From Antedon mediterranea (lineage: Eukaryota > Echinodermata > Crinoidea > Comatulida > Antedonidae), in assembly GCF_964355755.1 (NCBI RefSeq), contig NC_092670.1, positions 3,683,001 to 3,747,000 on the forward strand: DNA of 64,000 bases, given 5' to 3'. The notes below the pieces were generated by a model. It ran no database searches. It worked only from the letters and a program-made list of their open reading frames with translations, and was not told the DNA's origin. Positions 55,601-64,000 of the stretch are shown here, in pieces (the first letter of the stretch is position 1; each line of letters opens with the position of its first letter). A program made the translations under genes and the position numbers.

Positions 55601-57014
55601 TATCCTGGTCTGTCTGATATTCAAGGATTCTTTTAATTAATAATTAGTATTATCATTGATCAAGGGTTTAAATAAGGTACTACAGTAAGTAACAAGGTCA
55701 ATTTACAGATCACTAAATTGGTACTTCAAATAATTTAACTACTGTATTTACACACTAGGAAGTAGACACTTACTTCATTAGAAAAGATCACATTCATTTT
55801 GATTCACTTTAACTCTATTTTGTGTCTTTTATGTGTAAACTGACTTTGGGGTTGGGTCAACCAGCTCAGCTACAGTAATTAAGTTCACTTAGGTTGACCC
55901 TGTTCTCCCCAATTTCATTTTTTTGTTGTTATTACGGTATGTATATACTGAAATAGACCGAATAAAAAATGAATGAATGAAGTACTAATACTGCAACTTT
56001 TCCTAAGCAGTTCCCATACTTCCATATAATGTTTATACTGCATATTATTAGTTTTATTTTCTGTACAGTAGTTAAACATTTTCAAGGAAAAATACTTGAT
56101 ACCCGACATTTTACATTAGGAGGAAATTGGACATTAATAACCACATGAGTCAATAACCTCCTGGACAATAATCAACCATAATGGATCGCACCATTTTTAG
56201 AGTGGGGAGGACATTTTTGGATGTGCTTTTGCTTTTTTTATTACCTTCTGCGCATTGCAATAATGTATGATGTAAAGGGTGGCGCATGGCAATAATGTAA
56301 GGTGTAGCGGGTGGCGCATGGAAATAATGTAAGGTGTAGCGGGTGGCGCATGGCAATAATGTATGGTGTAGCGGGTGGCGCATGGCAATGCATGATCACA
56401 GGTGGTTGCAATGGTGTTTATATTTGGCACATGTCACCCACATTTCAGAAATTACGAATGAAGCCACCCATTCAGTTGTCGCCGAATATTTATCTGTAAA
56501 TAGTTACTTAGGCAGCTAACTCAACACATGAACCTCATCCCATAACACACACCCCTCATCATGAGAAGTTACACACAACCTATCATCACATTTACCTACC
56601 TTCAGCCTGCACTATCCCACCCCGCAGTATGTGCAGAATCGCCGTTCGCCACTTCTTTGCAATCTGTAGGTTTTGATCAAATGTTTCATACTTATTGACC
56701 CTAAACACAACCACTTGTCTCTGCCGCACATCGTTGTAACGTGGATAGTAATATAAACAAAAGAAAGCTACATTAATTTCTTCATTTTTTGGTCGTTTCT
56801 TGTTCAGTGAAACACGATCTCGTTCTTCGAAACAGTGACACCCAACCACATCCACAAAATCAATAACGACCTGTTTATCGCTGCCGTTAGTTCCGGTTTT
56901 TTTACAATATTCGATTCGGTTTTGGTAAAGAAAGACGTCGTAATTCATACATTTTCCTGGGTAAATAGAAAATTCGTCATTTAAAATAGTATTTACAGAT
57001 ATATTAGGAGCCAT
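46616..57014 (-). CDS. SPHK2: Sphingosine kinase, SPHK2 type
   Basis: Five coding exons on the minus strand: 57014-56600, 50695-50546, 50386-50292, 48153-48038, 47621-46616. Phases join to give 593 residues. Residues 1-138 form an N-terminal region like that of SPHK2 (FFCLYYYPRYN, KKWRTAILHILRGG). The catalytic domain follows: nucleotide-binding loop LVFVNPFSG at about 152-160, SGDGLVYEVLNG at 213-224 with the likely catalytic D215, PGGSGNAL at about 243-250, DIDIESER at about 307-314, and the C-terminal TIDGE near 559-563. About 100 residues of Ser/Asp-rich sequence interrupt the domain before DNWVSVEGEF, as in SPHK2. It phosphorylates sphingosine to sphingosine-1-phosphate. The first in-frame ATG has A at -3 and G at +4. 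Intron 1 is 5.9 kb and full of repeats. Confidence 0.93.
47775..47925. mobile_element. MITE family B copy in SPHK intron 4
   Basis: CTTGTCTACACTATCAAACT opens and AGTTCGATAGTGTAGACAGA closes the palindrome. The inner part has CCCATATATGGACATGATG and ACCATATTTGGGCATATCAC, with a small duplication absent from the other copies. Confidence 0.85.
48890..49055 (-). repeat. tRNA-Thr-derived SINE-like copy in SPHK intron 3
   Basis: At 49055-48997 on the minus strand: A box TGGTCTAGAGGTATGAA, anticodon loop CTAGTGA (AGU), T arm GTGGGTTCAAGTTCCAC. The body continues to about 48890. It shares GCCCTACTCTGACGTAATT with a related fragment at about 52360-52390 (GCCCTACTCTAACATAATT). Confidence 0.65.
49056..49600. 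repeat. 79-bp minisatellite, seven near-identical units, in SPHK intron 3
   Basis: Units begin GCTTGAGCTGATGGCTAGGG at 49056, 49135, 49214, 49293, 49372, 49451 and 49530. The copies look almost identical. Each unit ends TATAGACCACCAT, resembling the start of the adjacent tRNA-like head (CTCTAGACCACCAT). Confidence 0.9.
49601..49680 (+). repeat. Retroposon 3' tail
   Basis: TCTTATGTTGAAACCGAATA then AAATCAAATCAAA resembles the end of CR1/Jockey-like LINEs or SINEs that share their tails. A similar end, TGAAATAGACCGAATAAAA followed by TGAATGAATGAA, is at 55945-55980. Confidence 0.45.
50007..50265. repeat. 36-bp repeat in SPHK intron 3
   Basis: GGGCTTATAACTGGGACTGC begins units at about 50007, 50043, 50079 and 50115 (last truncated). 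A related piece, CTGGGACTGGGAGTGGACTA, lies at about 50226. It ends 27 bp before SPHK exon 3. Confidence 0.75.
51751..51977. repeat. About 116-bp tandem duplication in SPHK intron 1
   Basis: CAGGTTTTGATCATAAATCA near 51750 and CAGGTTTTGATTATAAATCA near 51866 start two diverged copies. Each ends ATGATGTCATCAGACCACAT followed by GACGT. The first copy contains a CRE palindrome TGACGTCA at 51849-51856. Confidence 0.7.
53839..54016. mobile_element. MITE family A copy, long subfamily, SPHK intron 1
   Basis: AGCTTGGTTCCGACCAGAAC opens and GCTAGTGGGAACCACGCTT closes. The internal insert (ATAGACGGTTAGCAATCAC) and arm order match the copy at 21497-21673 almost base for base, suggesting recent spread. 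Confidence 0.85.
54664..54740 (+). repeat. tRNA-derived SINE-like copy in SPHK intron 1
   Basis: GCTGCGGTTAGTGGTTAGCA is a good A box, and CCAGGGTTTAATCCTGACC is a T arm with B box; CAGG/CCTG pair. The B-box segment is then partly duplicated (CCAGAGTTTAATCCTCACC at about 54757). Not an intact tRNA gene. Confidence 0.55.
55935..55982 (+). repeat. Retroposon 3' tail fragment
   Basis: TATATACTGAAATAGACCGA followed by ATAAAAAATGAATGAATGA matches the style of LINE or SINE ends in this window (compare 49601-49680). No coding part remains. Confidence 0.4.
56250..56400. repeat. 32-bp minisatellite in SPHK intron 1
   Basis: About four and a half units of GCGCATGGCAATAATGTAAG plus GTGTAGCGGGTG, period 32 bp. 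It lies about 200 bp from the exon 1 donor. The minus-strand His/Pro/Cys-rich open frames across it are by-products. Confidence 0.85.
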
Positions 57015-57860
57015 AATAGATCGTACAATTGTTGTTTTCTGTGTAGTGTACTCTATATGCCTCACATGTTGCTACTGATGTGGTTTTTTGTTGTTGTTCG
57101 TCGAGCGTCCTCTCGAAAAGGGGGCGTGATCAAAGGTTCAAAATAGAGGGCGGCATACAACAACATTAAATATCTATCTTTCGTTCGAATTTAAACAAAA
57201 TTCTTTTAATGTCGATAATAAAGCATTTGAAAATTACGCCCTCTCCAAATAAACTTTAAAAGACACTTTATCATAATTAATAAATCTCCATTGCATTATT
57301 GAAGAATTGTGGAAAAACGTGTGGGCCTACGACTTTTAAATTGTGAGGAAGTTTGTGTAGGGCCTACTTATGATAGCTGTTACTGACAATATATATATAT
57401 ACAGTATATATTAAATACAATACTGTAATAGACTTGTTAAATCTTTAAATTTTAAATTAACATCACTGTGAATTAAATCCGACCTCACATGCTATGTGAC
57501 GCCATATTTCAATTTTTACCGAGCACCTCACCTAGCCTAGATTGACATTATGCCCTTTAGAAAAAAGAGTATTCTCGAATATCGAATGTTATCACTGCCT
57601 TAGTAGTTCATGTAGTGCTTAAAAATGTTTTTAAAATTAAAATTACCAACCTTCTCTTTAAAAACATACAATAAATAGATTTGATAGATCATTTAAAAAA
57701 AAAAATGTAATTGATCCAGTGGAAGATGAAATATCCCTCTTTTTTTGTGATATTTTGTTTTGTGAAAGCTAAGTTAGAATAAAATATCCGTAAAACAATA
57801 TATATAGTATTCGAGTTGAGAAACTGGAGCAACTTTATGTCACTATTGACGTTCCATATT
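57015..57860. other. SPHK upstream region
   Basis: 5' flank of SPHK and space before the candidate plus-strand gene. An (AT)n stretch lies near 57391-57410. I see no exon. Confidence 0.4.
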
Positions 57861-57883
57861 ACAACGCCCACTTTTGATTCTCA

Positions 57884-57918
57884 AACTATTAGCCAATCAT
57901 CTGCAATGATTTATGATT
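57884..57918. promoter_or_regulatory. Inverted CCAAT boxes near a candidate transcription start
   Basis: AGCCAATCATCTGC and ATGATTTATGATTGGC form an inverted pair of CCAAT motifs about 75 bp upstream of a good splice donor (CACT|GTAAGTG at 57993). This could be the promoter of the plus-strand transcript proposed for 57900-60633. Confidence 0.35.
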
Positions 57919-57919
57919 G

Positions 57920-60633
57920 GCAGTTGACGCAACCGGGAAAACCCAGAGAAGTTGCGGTTGTTTTGTTGACATGACATCAAACCTCCACGCACTGTAAGTG
58001 TACGTACATAAACGTAATTTTATGTTCAAAATCGCTACATAATATAAAATATTGTTAATAATCACGCATCTTTGCATAACTTTACATAATAATTGGTCGA
58101 TAGAAATATAATTTTCGCCGAGAAAATAAATAATTAAGAAATAATAAAGTCAGGCCTAGCTAGCCTAGTCCTTTGGCTGAAGTGAAAGGGATATAGCACC
58201 ATGCAGTGGGGATGGAGGGTGGGCTGAGGCCATTCTTCCTTGGTCATCAATTAAGGATGGCTTTTTATAGCCTGGGATGGGCTAACGTTCTGAGTATCAA
58301 TGTGTATTAAAGCATTTTTCCTTTCACATACTAATATATTTTAACTTTAATAATATTAATTAATAATATTAATAATAACTTTTATTTTATTTTTAGTGGA
58401 TCCAAGTGTTGGGCTCACCAACTTCTGTTGGAAGTAAACTGGTACATTGTCTTGCGATGGAAAGTATTTTATTGCAACAGAGACTAGGCCTAATGATTAA
58501 AAAAATGAGTAGGTCTATACTTTTGGACAGGATACAATATCGTATAGGTTTCAGAAGGCTTATTGGATCGTCTGTTTTGAACTCTTCAACTCGCTGTTTT
58601 TATCCGAGCAGTCTTTTGTGAGCAGTTTGAATTAGGGCTTGCGAGTGACGGTGAGTCGGTACGCCTTGTGAGTATTTGTTTGTTTGTTTTATTAGTTTCT
58701 CCACACATTTTAAAATAAAAGATAAAAATTACAAATTGCAAAAAAAGAAAAACATCAAAAATGTGCGGATGGAGGTCAAAATAAGTTGCGGACAACTTTA
58801 AGTCGTGACCACAAGTAAAAAAAAAAAAAAATGAAGGTATACAATAGCAGTCCGGCTTACATAAAAAATACAGAAGCTTAAATTGCTAAGACAATAGTAC
58901 AATTACAAGATGAACAATATGATAAGGTATTCAATTCAATTAAGCGAAGAAGAAAGGAAACAAGAAGAACAAGAACAGGAGATTTAGCTGCCATATGCTG
59001 CGACCAAAGACTTTTTTAGGTTAGATTTGAACAAAGGTAGATTAGGAAGAGATTTTAATGAAATACTTAATAAATTCCATAGTTTTGGACCATTATAAAA
59101 AATTGATTTTCTTCTTAAATGAAATATTTGTTTTAGCAAATCTTGTATTGTAATTGTGAATATCAGGTTGTTGTTTAGGAAATAAAGAAATAATATGATT
59201 TGGTAAAGAGTGATTTTTTAGACGATACATAAAAATATAAGTTTGTAATTTGGGTAAATCAAATACCATGTAGTGGGGGGGGGGGGGGTAGTGAATTATT
59301 CATCCCTCCATTACACCCGGCATGTACCCACCTGTAATAATAGGGTTATAATTCTTAAGGTCCCATACACCCGCTTCATAATTTTCATTTGTTAGTTTAT
59401 TATGATAGGTGGGTTTACTTGTGTTACTACTTGCACAGTGTTCTAGCACCCCTAAACCAAACACAACTATGTAAACACCTTAAACTGATTGAATCAACAC
59501 TCCCAACAAAACCGGCGTACAAATTGATAACACAGATAATTCAATACAAGATATGTTTTCAATTATTTTGCAATGTAACGCTGCATTCTCATTGATCTAC
59601 TTGTCTTGATCTTTAGGGTTTTGGCTGTTATGAGTGGGACATGCAGTCAGTTTACTTCTAGGCAGATGGATTAGATGAAATATATAATAAGATGTTAAAT
59701 TTGGTTGGCAGCAGCAGCTTGTAAACTCACATGCCAGACCAACAAGTAAGTAGCTTAAATGTACCTTATCAAATTAGATAAAAATGTATTGTACACTTTT
59801 GACAGTAGTTATGGCGTGTTTAAAAGATAAACAATGTATGCAGTTCTATCCTGGAATCATACATGGTGGTTGCCTTCCTAAATACTCCGCTAAAGTCTAG
59901 CAAAGAGGCCAATCTGTAGACTAGAAAACACATACTTATAATGACTAGGGTGAGACTTTAACTTTTATTCATTTACTGTATTTAAAAAACTTTGTTTTAT
60001 TTTCTGTTACTATATTTGTATTTGTTTTTAAATGTTATATGGCCTCATGGAAGAACATTTTCTGGTGGAAGAATTATTATTATTACAAAAATAATAAAGA
60101 TATATTATTATAAATGAAAGTAATACAGCTATTACAGTTTTATTTTTATATATTACAGATGTAGAAAAGGAAAGTACACCATAGATATTTTAATAATTAA
60201 TAACACCTGGGACTATAATTTAATAATTGATTGATTGATTGAAATTTATATTTATACTGGGTAACCTCTTCAGTCAAAGACTGGTCTCCCAGAGGGCCCA
60301 GTTGGTGATCAGTGGCTGTGATGTACTAATACACCGGGGTAACCCCCTACTCGTCTCGAAAGATGTACTAGGTTCTTTTAAAGTGCACACGAGCTAGATG
60401 TGTACACTGGACCTACGGTTTATAGTCCTTATCCGAGAAGACTTGTTCTACCACCAGAACCATGGAGTGAGTGAGCCTCGAACCCGTGCCGATATTATGG
60501 CTACGTAATTACGGTTCCACTGTCTTAACCGCTCGGCCACTCACTCACCCTAATAATACAGTTATTTAATACAATTGTTGTTTTTATTTCAGTTCACTAT
60601 GACTAAAGATGGTGTGAGGCAGAAACCAAAGAG
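57920..60633 (+). CDS. Candidate 5' end of an unidentified gene running off to the right
   Basis: The only coding evidence is the exon 60593-60633. A T-rich tract ending TTTATTTCAG is followed six bases later by ATG at 60599, then MTKDGVRQKPKR with a GTAATA donor after 60633, splitting the last codon after two bases. Possible upstream non-coding exons end at donors 57993 (GTAAGT) and 59745 (GTAAGT), and an acceptor (TTTTTAG) precedes 58397. I do not recognise the 12 residues. No second coding exon could be found before 64000, so the rest would lie beyond the window. It may be a chance combination of splice-like sites. Confidence 0.25.
58984..59262 (-). pseudogene. LINE ORF2 C-terminal relic
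   Basis: Minus-strand translation gives the conserved C-terminus of non-LTR retrotransposon ORF2: a segment with HNYNTR, then after a one-base frameshift near 59100 YNGPKLWN, LPLFKSNLKKSL and a stop at 58984-58986. The pattern H-YNTR ... GPKLWN ... LP ... FK..LK is typical of CR1/L2/Jockey-like elements. The shift falls in an A/T run. No reverse transcriptase core remains, so this is a truncated dead copy. Confidence 0.75.
59275..59288. repeat. Poly-G tract
   Basis: A run of about 14 G preceded by TAGTG, just beyond the LINE relic. It is the second such tract in the window. Confidence 0.75.
59289..60221. other. No gene seen
   Basis: AT-rich. Contains the possible non-coding exon end at 59745 described under the candidate gene. 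No repeat is recognisable. Confidence 0.35.
60222..60549 (-). mobile_element. Full-length SINE with Leu/Ser-type tRNA head
   Basis: On the minus strand the element begins GTGAGTGAGTGGCCGAGCGG (A box GTGGCCGAGCGGTTAAG) and has B box GGGTTCGAGGC. It continues through an unrelated body of about 200 bp and ends in CAAT repeats (TTGA on the + strand at 60228-60241). This is a complete head-body-tail SINE layout. It ends about 43 bp before the acceptor at 60592. Confidence 0.8.
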
Positions 60634-60653
60634 GTAATAGATTCTACAAACCT

Positions 60654-60780
60654 AAAGCCTACACTATCAAACTTTATGTGACAACATATGTGATGTGCCC
60701 ATATATGGACATGATTATGTCATCACTACCATATTTGGGCACATCACACATTTGTTGTAAAACTAGTTTGACAGAGCTTT
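60654..60780. mobile_element. MITE family B copy
   Basis: CCTAAAGCCTACACTATCAA and TAGTTTGACAGAGCTTTAGG bound a palindrome with CCCATATATGGACATG inside. It lies 20 bp after the candidate coding exon, in its putative first coding intron. Confidence 0.85.
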
Positions 60781-63404
60781 AGGTTTTAGTTTTACTATTT
60801 TTTCTTTTAGGAAACATTGTAGTAATAACGTTTGATTTTATTATGATAAAAACAAAAGTATTTATATTATACTCATTGATGCAATATCCAATACAATTAC
60901 TGTACTCATCGGTGAAATACATTATAATTACAAATAGTTTGATTATAATTTAATGATTACAACTACTTTATGATCTAAAACTGTACATTGAAATGTACAT
61001 AGAAATAATAAAGTTAAATTCCAAATCTTAAAAAGCTTTACAATCAATCAATTTAATAGTAAAATTTTTGAAAAGTTCTATGATCTAACAAAATTTAAGT
61101 TGAAAATGTCAGACATTAAAAATGTTCAATTCCACTCTAAATCATTCTAGTATTATAATTGTTAAAAAGTTCATATATAAAGGTGTTTATTATACTTATA
61201 GTTAATCCAATGTAGAAATGGACAGCTATACACAATCACATAAATTAATTATATATATAAGTTGGTTGGATACCCATAAAGATGTAACATCTCTCTGTTG
61301 TTGTTAACACATAGAGTACAAAGAGTCTTACAAAGTCATTGATAAGTCAGATTAGACAGGTACTGACAAAAGAAACCATTAAAATACAATGGGGAGTAGG
61401 ATCACATGGCCAATCAATACACAAGAAAAGAGTTGTTTTCGACCCCTAGGCAGGTTTTATAAGTTATTGTGATAGGGGAAGAACCTGATTCTAAAGGGTC
61501 GTGAGGAGATATTAAATGTACGAAGGGCCTAGATTTGGACAAATTAACAAAGGTTAACCAAGATTATGGAATTATACTTTAACTAATACAGACAAATATT
61601 TATTGTTAAAGGTAACTTTATTTCTATTATATACAAACTTTTCTTCTATATCTACTTTTTCATTTGTTATTTTACTAAAGAATGTTTTGGCTAACTAATT
61701 GATACAGTACTCAGTCTTTACTTTCCTGAATGTTCAGATAGCATACTTTTGAGTAGCACTTTCTACTCTACAAAATTCTAGAAAACTTTCACAACAAATT
61801 TCAGTCTTGATACAGAAGTAGAGTAGTTGCTATGTGCAACTTCTAGTCTATATTATTGTAATGCTTAAAAAATATTCCAATTTAGTGCTACTACCTAAAT
61901 ATAATCAATCATTTATCTGACAATTGTCATTTATTATGACATCACATCTCAAGTACAGAGTTCAGAATTCTATTTGTTGCAAACACACTATCAAAGATAA
62001 TAGTGATGGATCGGTTATAATTTACTATGAAAATCTCTTAAGATGGAGTCAAAAGAAAACATAATAGTTGTCATGGAAACATTTAATTAACTACCCGAGT
62101 ATATTATTTGCTATTGAAATAGGTAGAAGGGTTGTCATGGAAACCTTTAATTTGAAATGGTTATCAACAAAAATTTTAATTGGCTCTTCAAGTGATAGTA
62201 ATGAGGTACTTTAGAAGAATTGGATCATTTAATGTGTTTATGATACTTTAATATTGCTCTATATCAATTACATCATGCAATTGTGTTTCCTTTTTGATGT
62301 ATCATTTTAGCATCATCATTATTAAATTGAGATTCTTGTACCATTTTTATTCTGAGCAGTTTGTCATAAACGCATAAATTACTAGGGTTCTAGATTACTA
62401 GATTATTCTTAATAATAATAATACCAGTAATAATTATCAATTTATCATCATAATTATAAAAAACATTTTTTTAAACTCAACAGCATATCATTAACACAAA
62501 TTACTAGGGTATAATTCACAGAATAATAAGGCCTATCAACTTATCATCATCATTATCTTTATTAAACCGCGCTCTTTGTAACATTTATATTACCTAAATA
62601 TAGTGCGTCATTAACAAGTTTAATAGAAGTCATTTAGTAGCTCGTTAACATGCTGTATTGATTTTGATAATGAATGCTCATACTTGACGTGAAGGAGTTT
62701 CTAAGGAAATTGCAGTTATAAATCACTGAAATCAATTTAATATGCTTCAAATGTTGCACACAAAACATTATTTTAATTGCTGCTTTAATTAAAAACCAAA
62801 GTGATCCAGTAGGAACAACTCCTTACTATTCAATATACCATTGCCAACAATGATTGAATTAAAAAAAATTAATGTTTAATAACAATCAAATGAAAGATAA
62901 ATATAAAATTTTTTTTTAGAAAAAAGATAAAAAAAAGAACTGAATTGTAGTAGGAATGAGAAAAAAAATTGTTTGCTTCAAGTGAAGATAGTCATTGAGT
63001 TCATCTGCTCAAAGCGTTTTATAGATTGATATCTCTTCTAAGTAATTGATGTGCTTATGCGCAAGGCAATCTAACCACTTGTTGAATATAGGGCAGGGCA
63101 CGTACAAATGAACCAATCCATCATACTCACTATATCATATTTTTGCATATGATTTACTTATATCAAACTACAATATAGTAGATCTCTGATTAATGAATAC
63201 TTATTATGTTTGTTTCTGTTCATCTCCATGGTAATACTTTGATACAAACAATACTATCCATAAAATTATTGAAATTATTGAATTCAGTGGGTGTGTTAAT
63301 ATTTACTTACGGTACTTATATTATTTTGTAAACATTGGCAAGAATTGCCAGAAGCGCATTTAAACGATTTCCTAATGAAAGTCTATCTACAGGGTGAGTG
63401 ATGT
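60781..63404. other. AT-rich DNA without visible gene
   Basis: Read on both strands without finding exons. Two versions of a segment beginning AAATTACTAGGGT, with ATCATCAT and AATAATAA runs, lie near 62375-62455 and 62500-62570. If the candidate gene at 60593 is real, this is its intron. Confidence 0.4.
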
Positions 63405-63478
63405 CAAACAGGATTTGGACCCAGGAACCGTTGGATTGGAAAGTCATAAACACCAAGACCCCAAACCACTTTCTTGTT
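63405..63478 (-). repeat. tRNA-derived SINE-like copy
   Basis: On the minus strand: GTGGTTTGGGGTCTTGGTG as a weak A box, AATCCAACGG, then TTCCTGGGTCCAAATCCTG with a B box. A tRNA head is plausible but degraded. Confidence 0.45.
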
Positions 63479-64000
63479 CTACAGAATAATACAAGCCATA
63501 GGCATTTGAACAATTTAAAGATGTCTTAAACAAGACAATTGTTATAGCATTAATTCACAGTTCTTTAAATGTTTGTGCTCAAAGGGAAAATAATAAAAAA
63601 AAAAAAATGTGGTGGAAAGGACATAGTTTACCCGATTCCTTTCCAGCGCCATTTCTAATCTAAATCCATAAGTTTGTGATTGTCGCCAGCTAATAGAATT
63701 CATATTTGATTGGCACATACATTAAGATAACAGTAGAGTCACTTAACCATTGCTTAACCTTCAATGTTCCATTTTATCTACAATTTATCTTTAACTTGTC
63801 GATAATTAAACCATTTTATTTTGAATCATACGATAATTATTGATTTTCTTGAATAAGTGGTAGCATTGTAATATGGATTTATAATTATTAAATTCACGTA
63901 CTGTTACAACTGTGAGGCTGTTTTACTGTTTTGTTGATATTAATAATCAAATAATATTTTTAATTGGATGCTTGGCTGAATTTTAGTTGCTTGAATTTAG

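Noticed and set aside
56150..56430. His/Cys/Pro-rich minus-strand frames resembling a metal-binding repeat protein
   Set aside because: They follow the 32-bp minisatellite in SPHK intron 1 and exist in two frames at once.
57889..58077. A minus-strand open frame next to the inverted CCAAT boxes
   Set aside because: It overlaps a likely promoter and has no domain or splice signals that would support coding.
30501..63478. Functional tRNA genes at the tRNA-like sites
   Set aside because: B boxes and some stems are kept, but acceptor stems do not pair where I checked them (clearest at 40635 and 48997), and the copies lie in introns or within other repeats.

Overview
This is AT-rich animal nuclear DNA with intron-rich genes, GT-AG splice sites, dispersed MITEs, tRNA-derived SINE-like copies and several minisatellites. 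No bacterial, organellar or viral gene organisation is visible. The proteins are close to their vertebrate counterparts (COPS3 aligns along its whole length; FBF1 and an SPHK2-type sphingosine kinase are recognisable), and there is a CARD plus death-domain adaptor. I infer a marine invertebrate deuterostome, probably an echinoderm. That is inference; the sequence does not name the species.

Layout. 1-7.5 kb: gene-free DNA with MITEs and several cAMP-response-type palindromes. 7650-8246 (+): a BHLHA15/Mist1-type bHLH factor in one coding exon. 10.4-13.1 kb: a satellite-like array of nested palindromes, followed to 20.6 kb by MITEs, a purine-rich tract and empty DNA. 20.64-21.0 kb: a 23-bp minisatellite. 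21051-23361 (+): a five-exon CARD-death adaptor (CRADD/RAIDD-like). 25071-29212 (-): COPS3 in 13 exons, convergent with the adaptor. 29631-38685 (+): FBF1 in about 27 exons, head-to-head with COPS3 across about 420 bp. 39.6-43.4 kb: a 3.8-kb foldback element whose long inverted arms are built of 162-bp subrepeats. 46616-57014 (-): sphingosine kinase in five coding exons; its introns hold a 79-bp minisatellite, SINE-like copies and MITEs. 57.9-60.6 kb (+): the possible 5' end of another gene that runs on towards the right edge. A LINE ORF2 relic lies at 58984-59262.

The genes do not form a pathway. They act in secretory-cell transcription (BHLHA15), death-fold signalling (CRADD-like), cullin deneddylation (COPS3), ciliary transition fibres (FBF1) and lipid signalling (SPHK). 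All exon boundaries were read by eye from splice consensus, reading phase and family knowledge. In COPS3, FBF1, SPHK and the CARD-death gene the phases join without a break through every exon, giving 428, about 1360, 593 and 247 residues.
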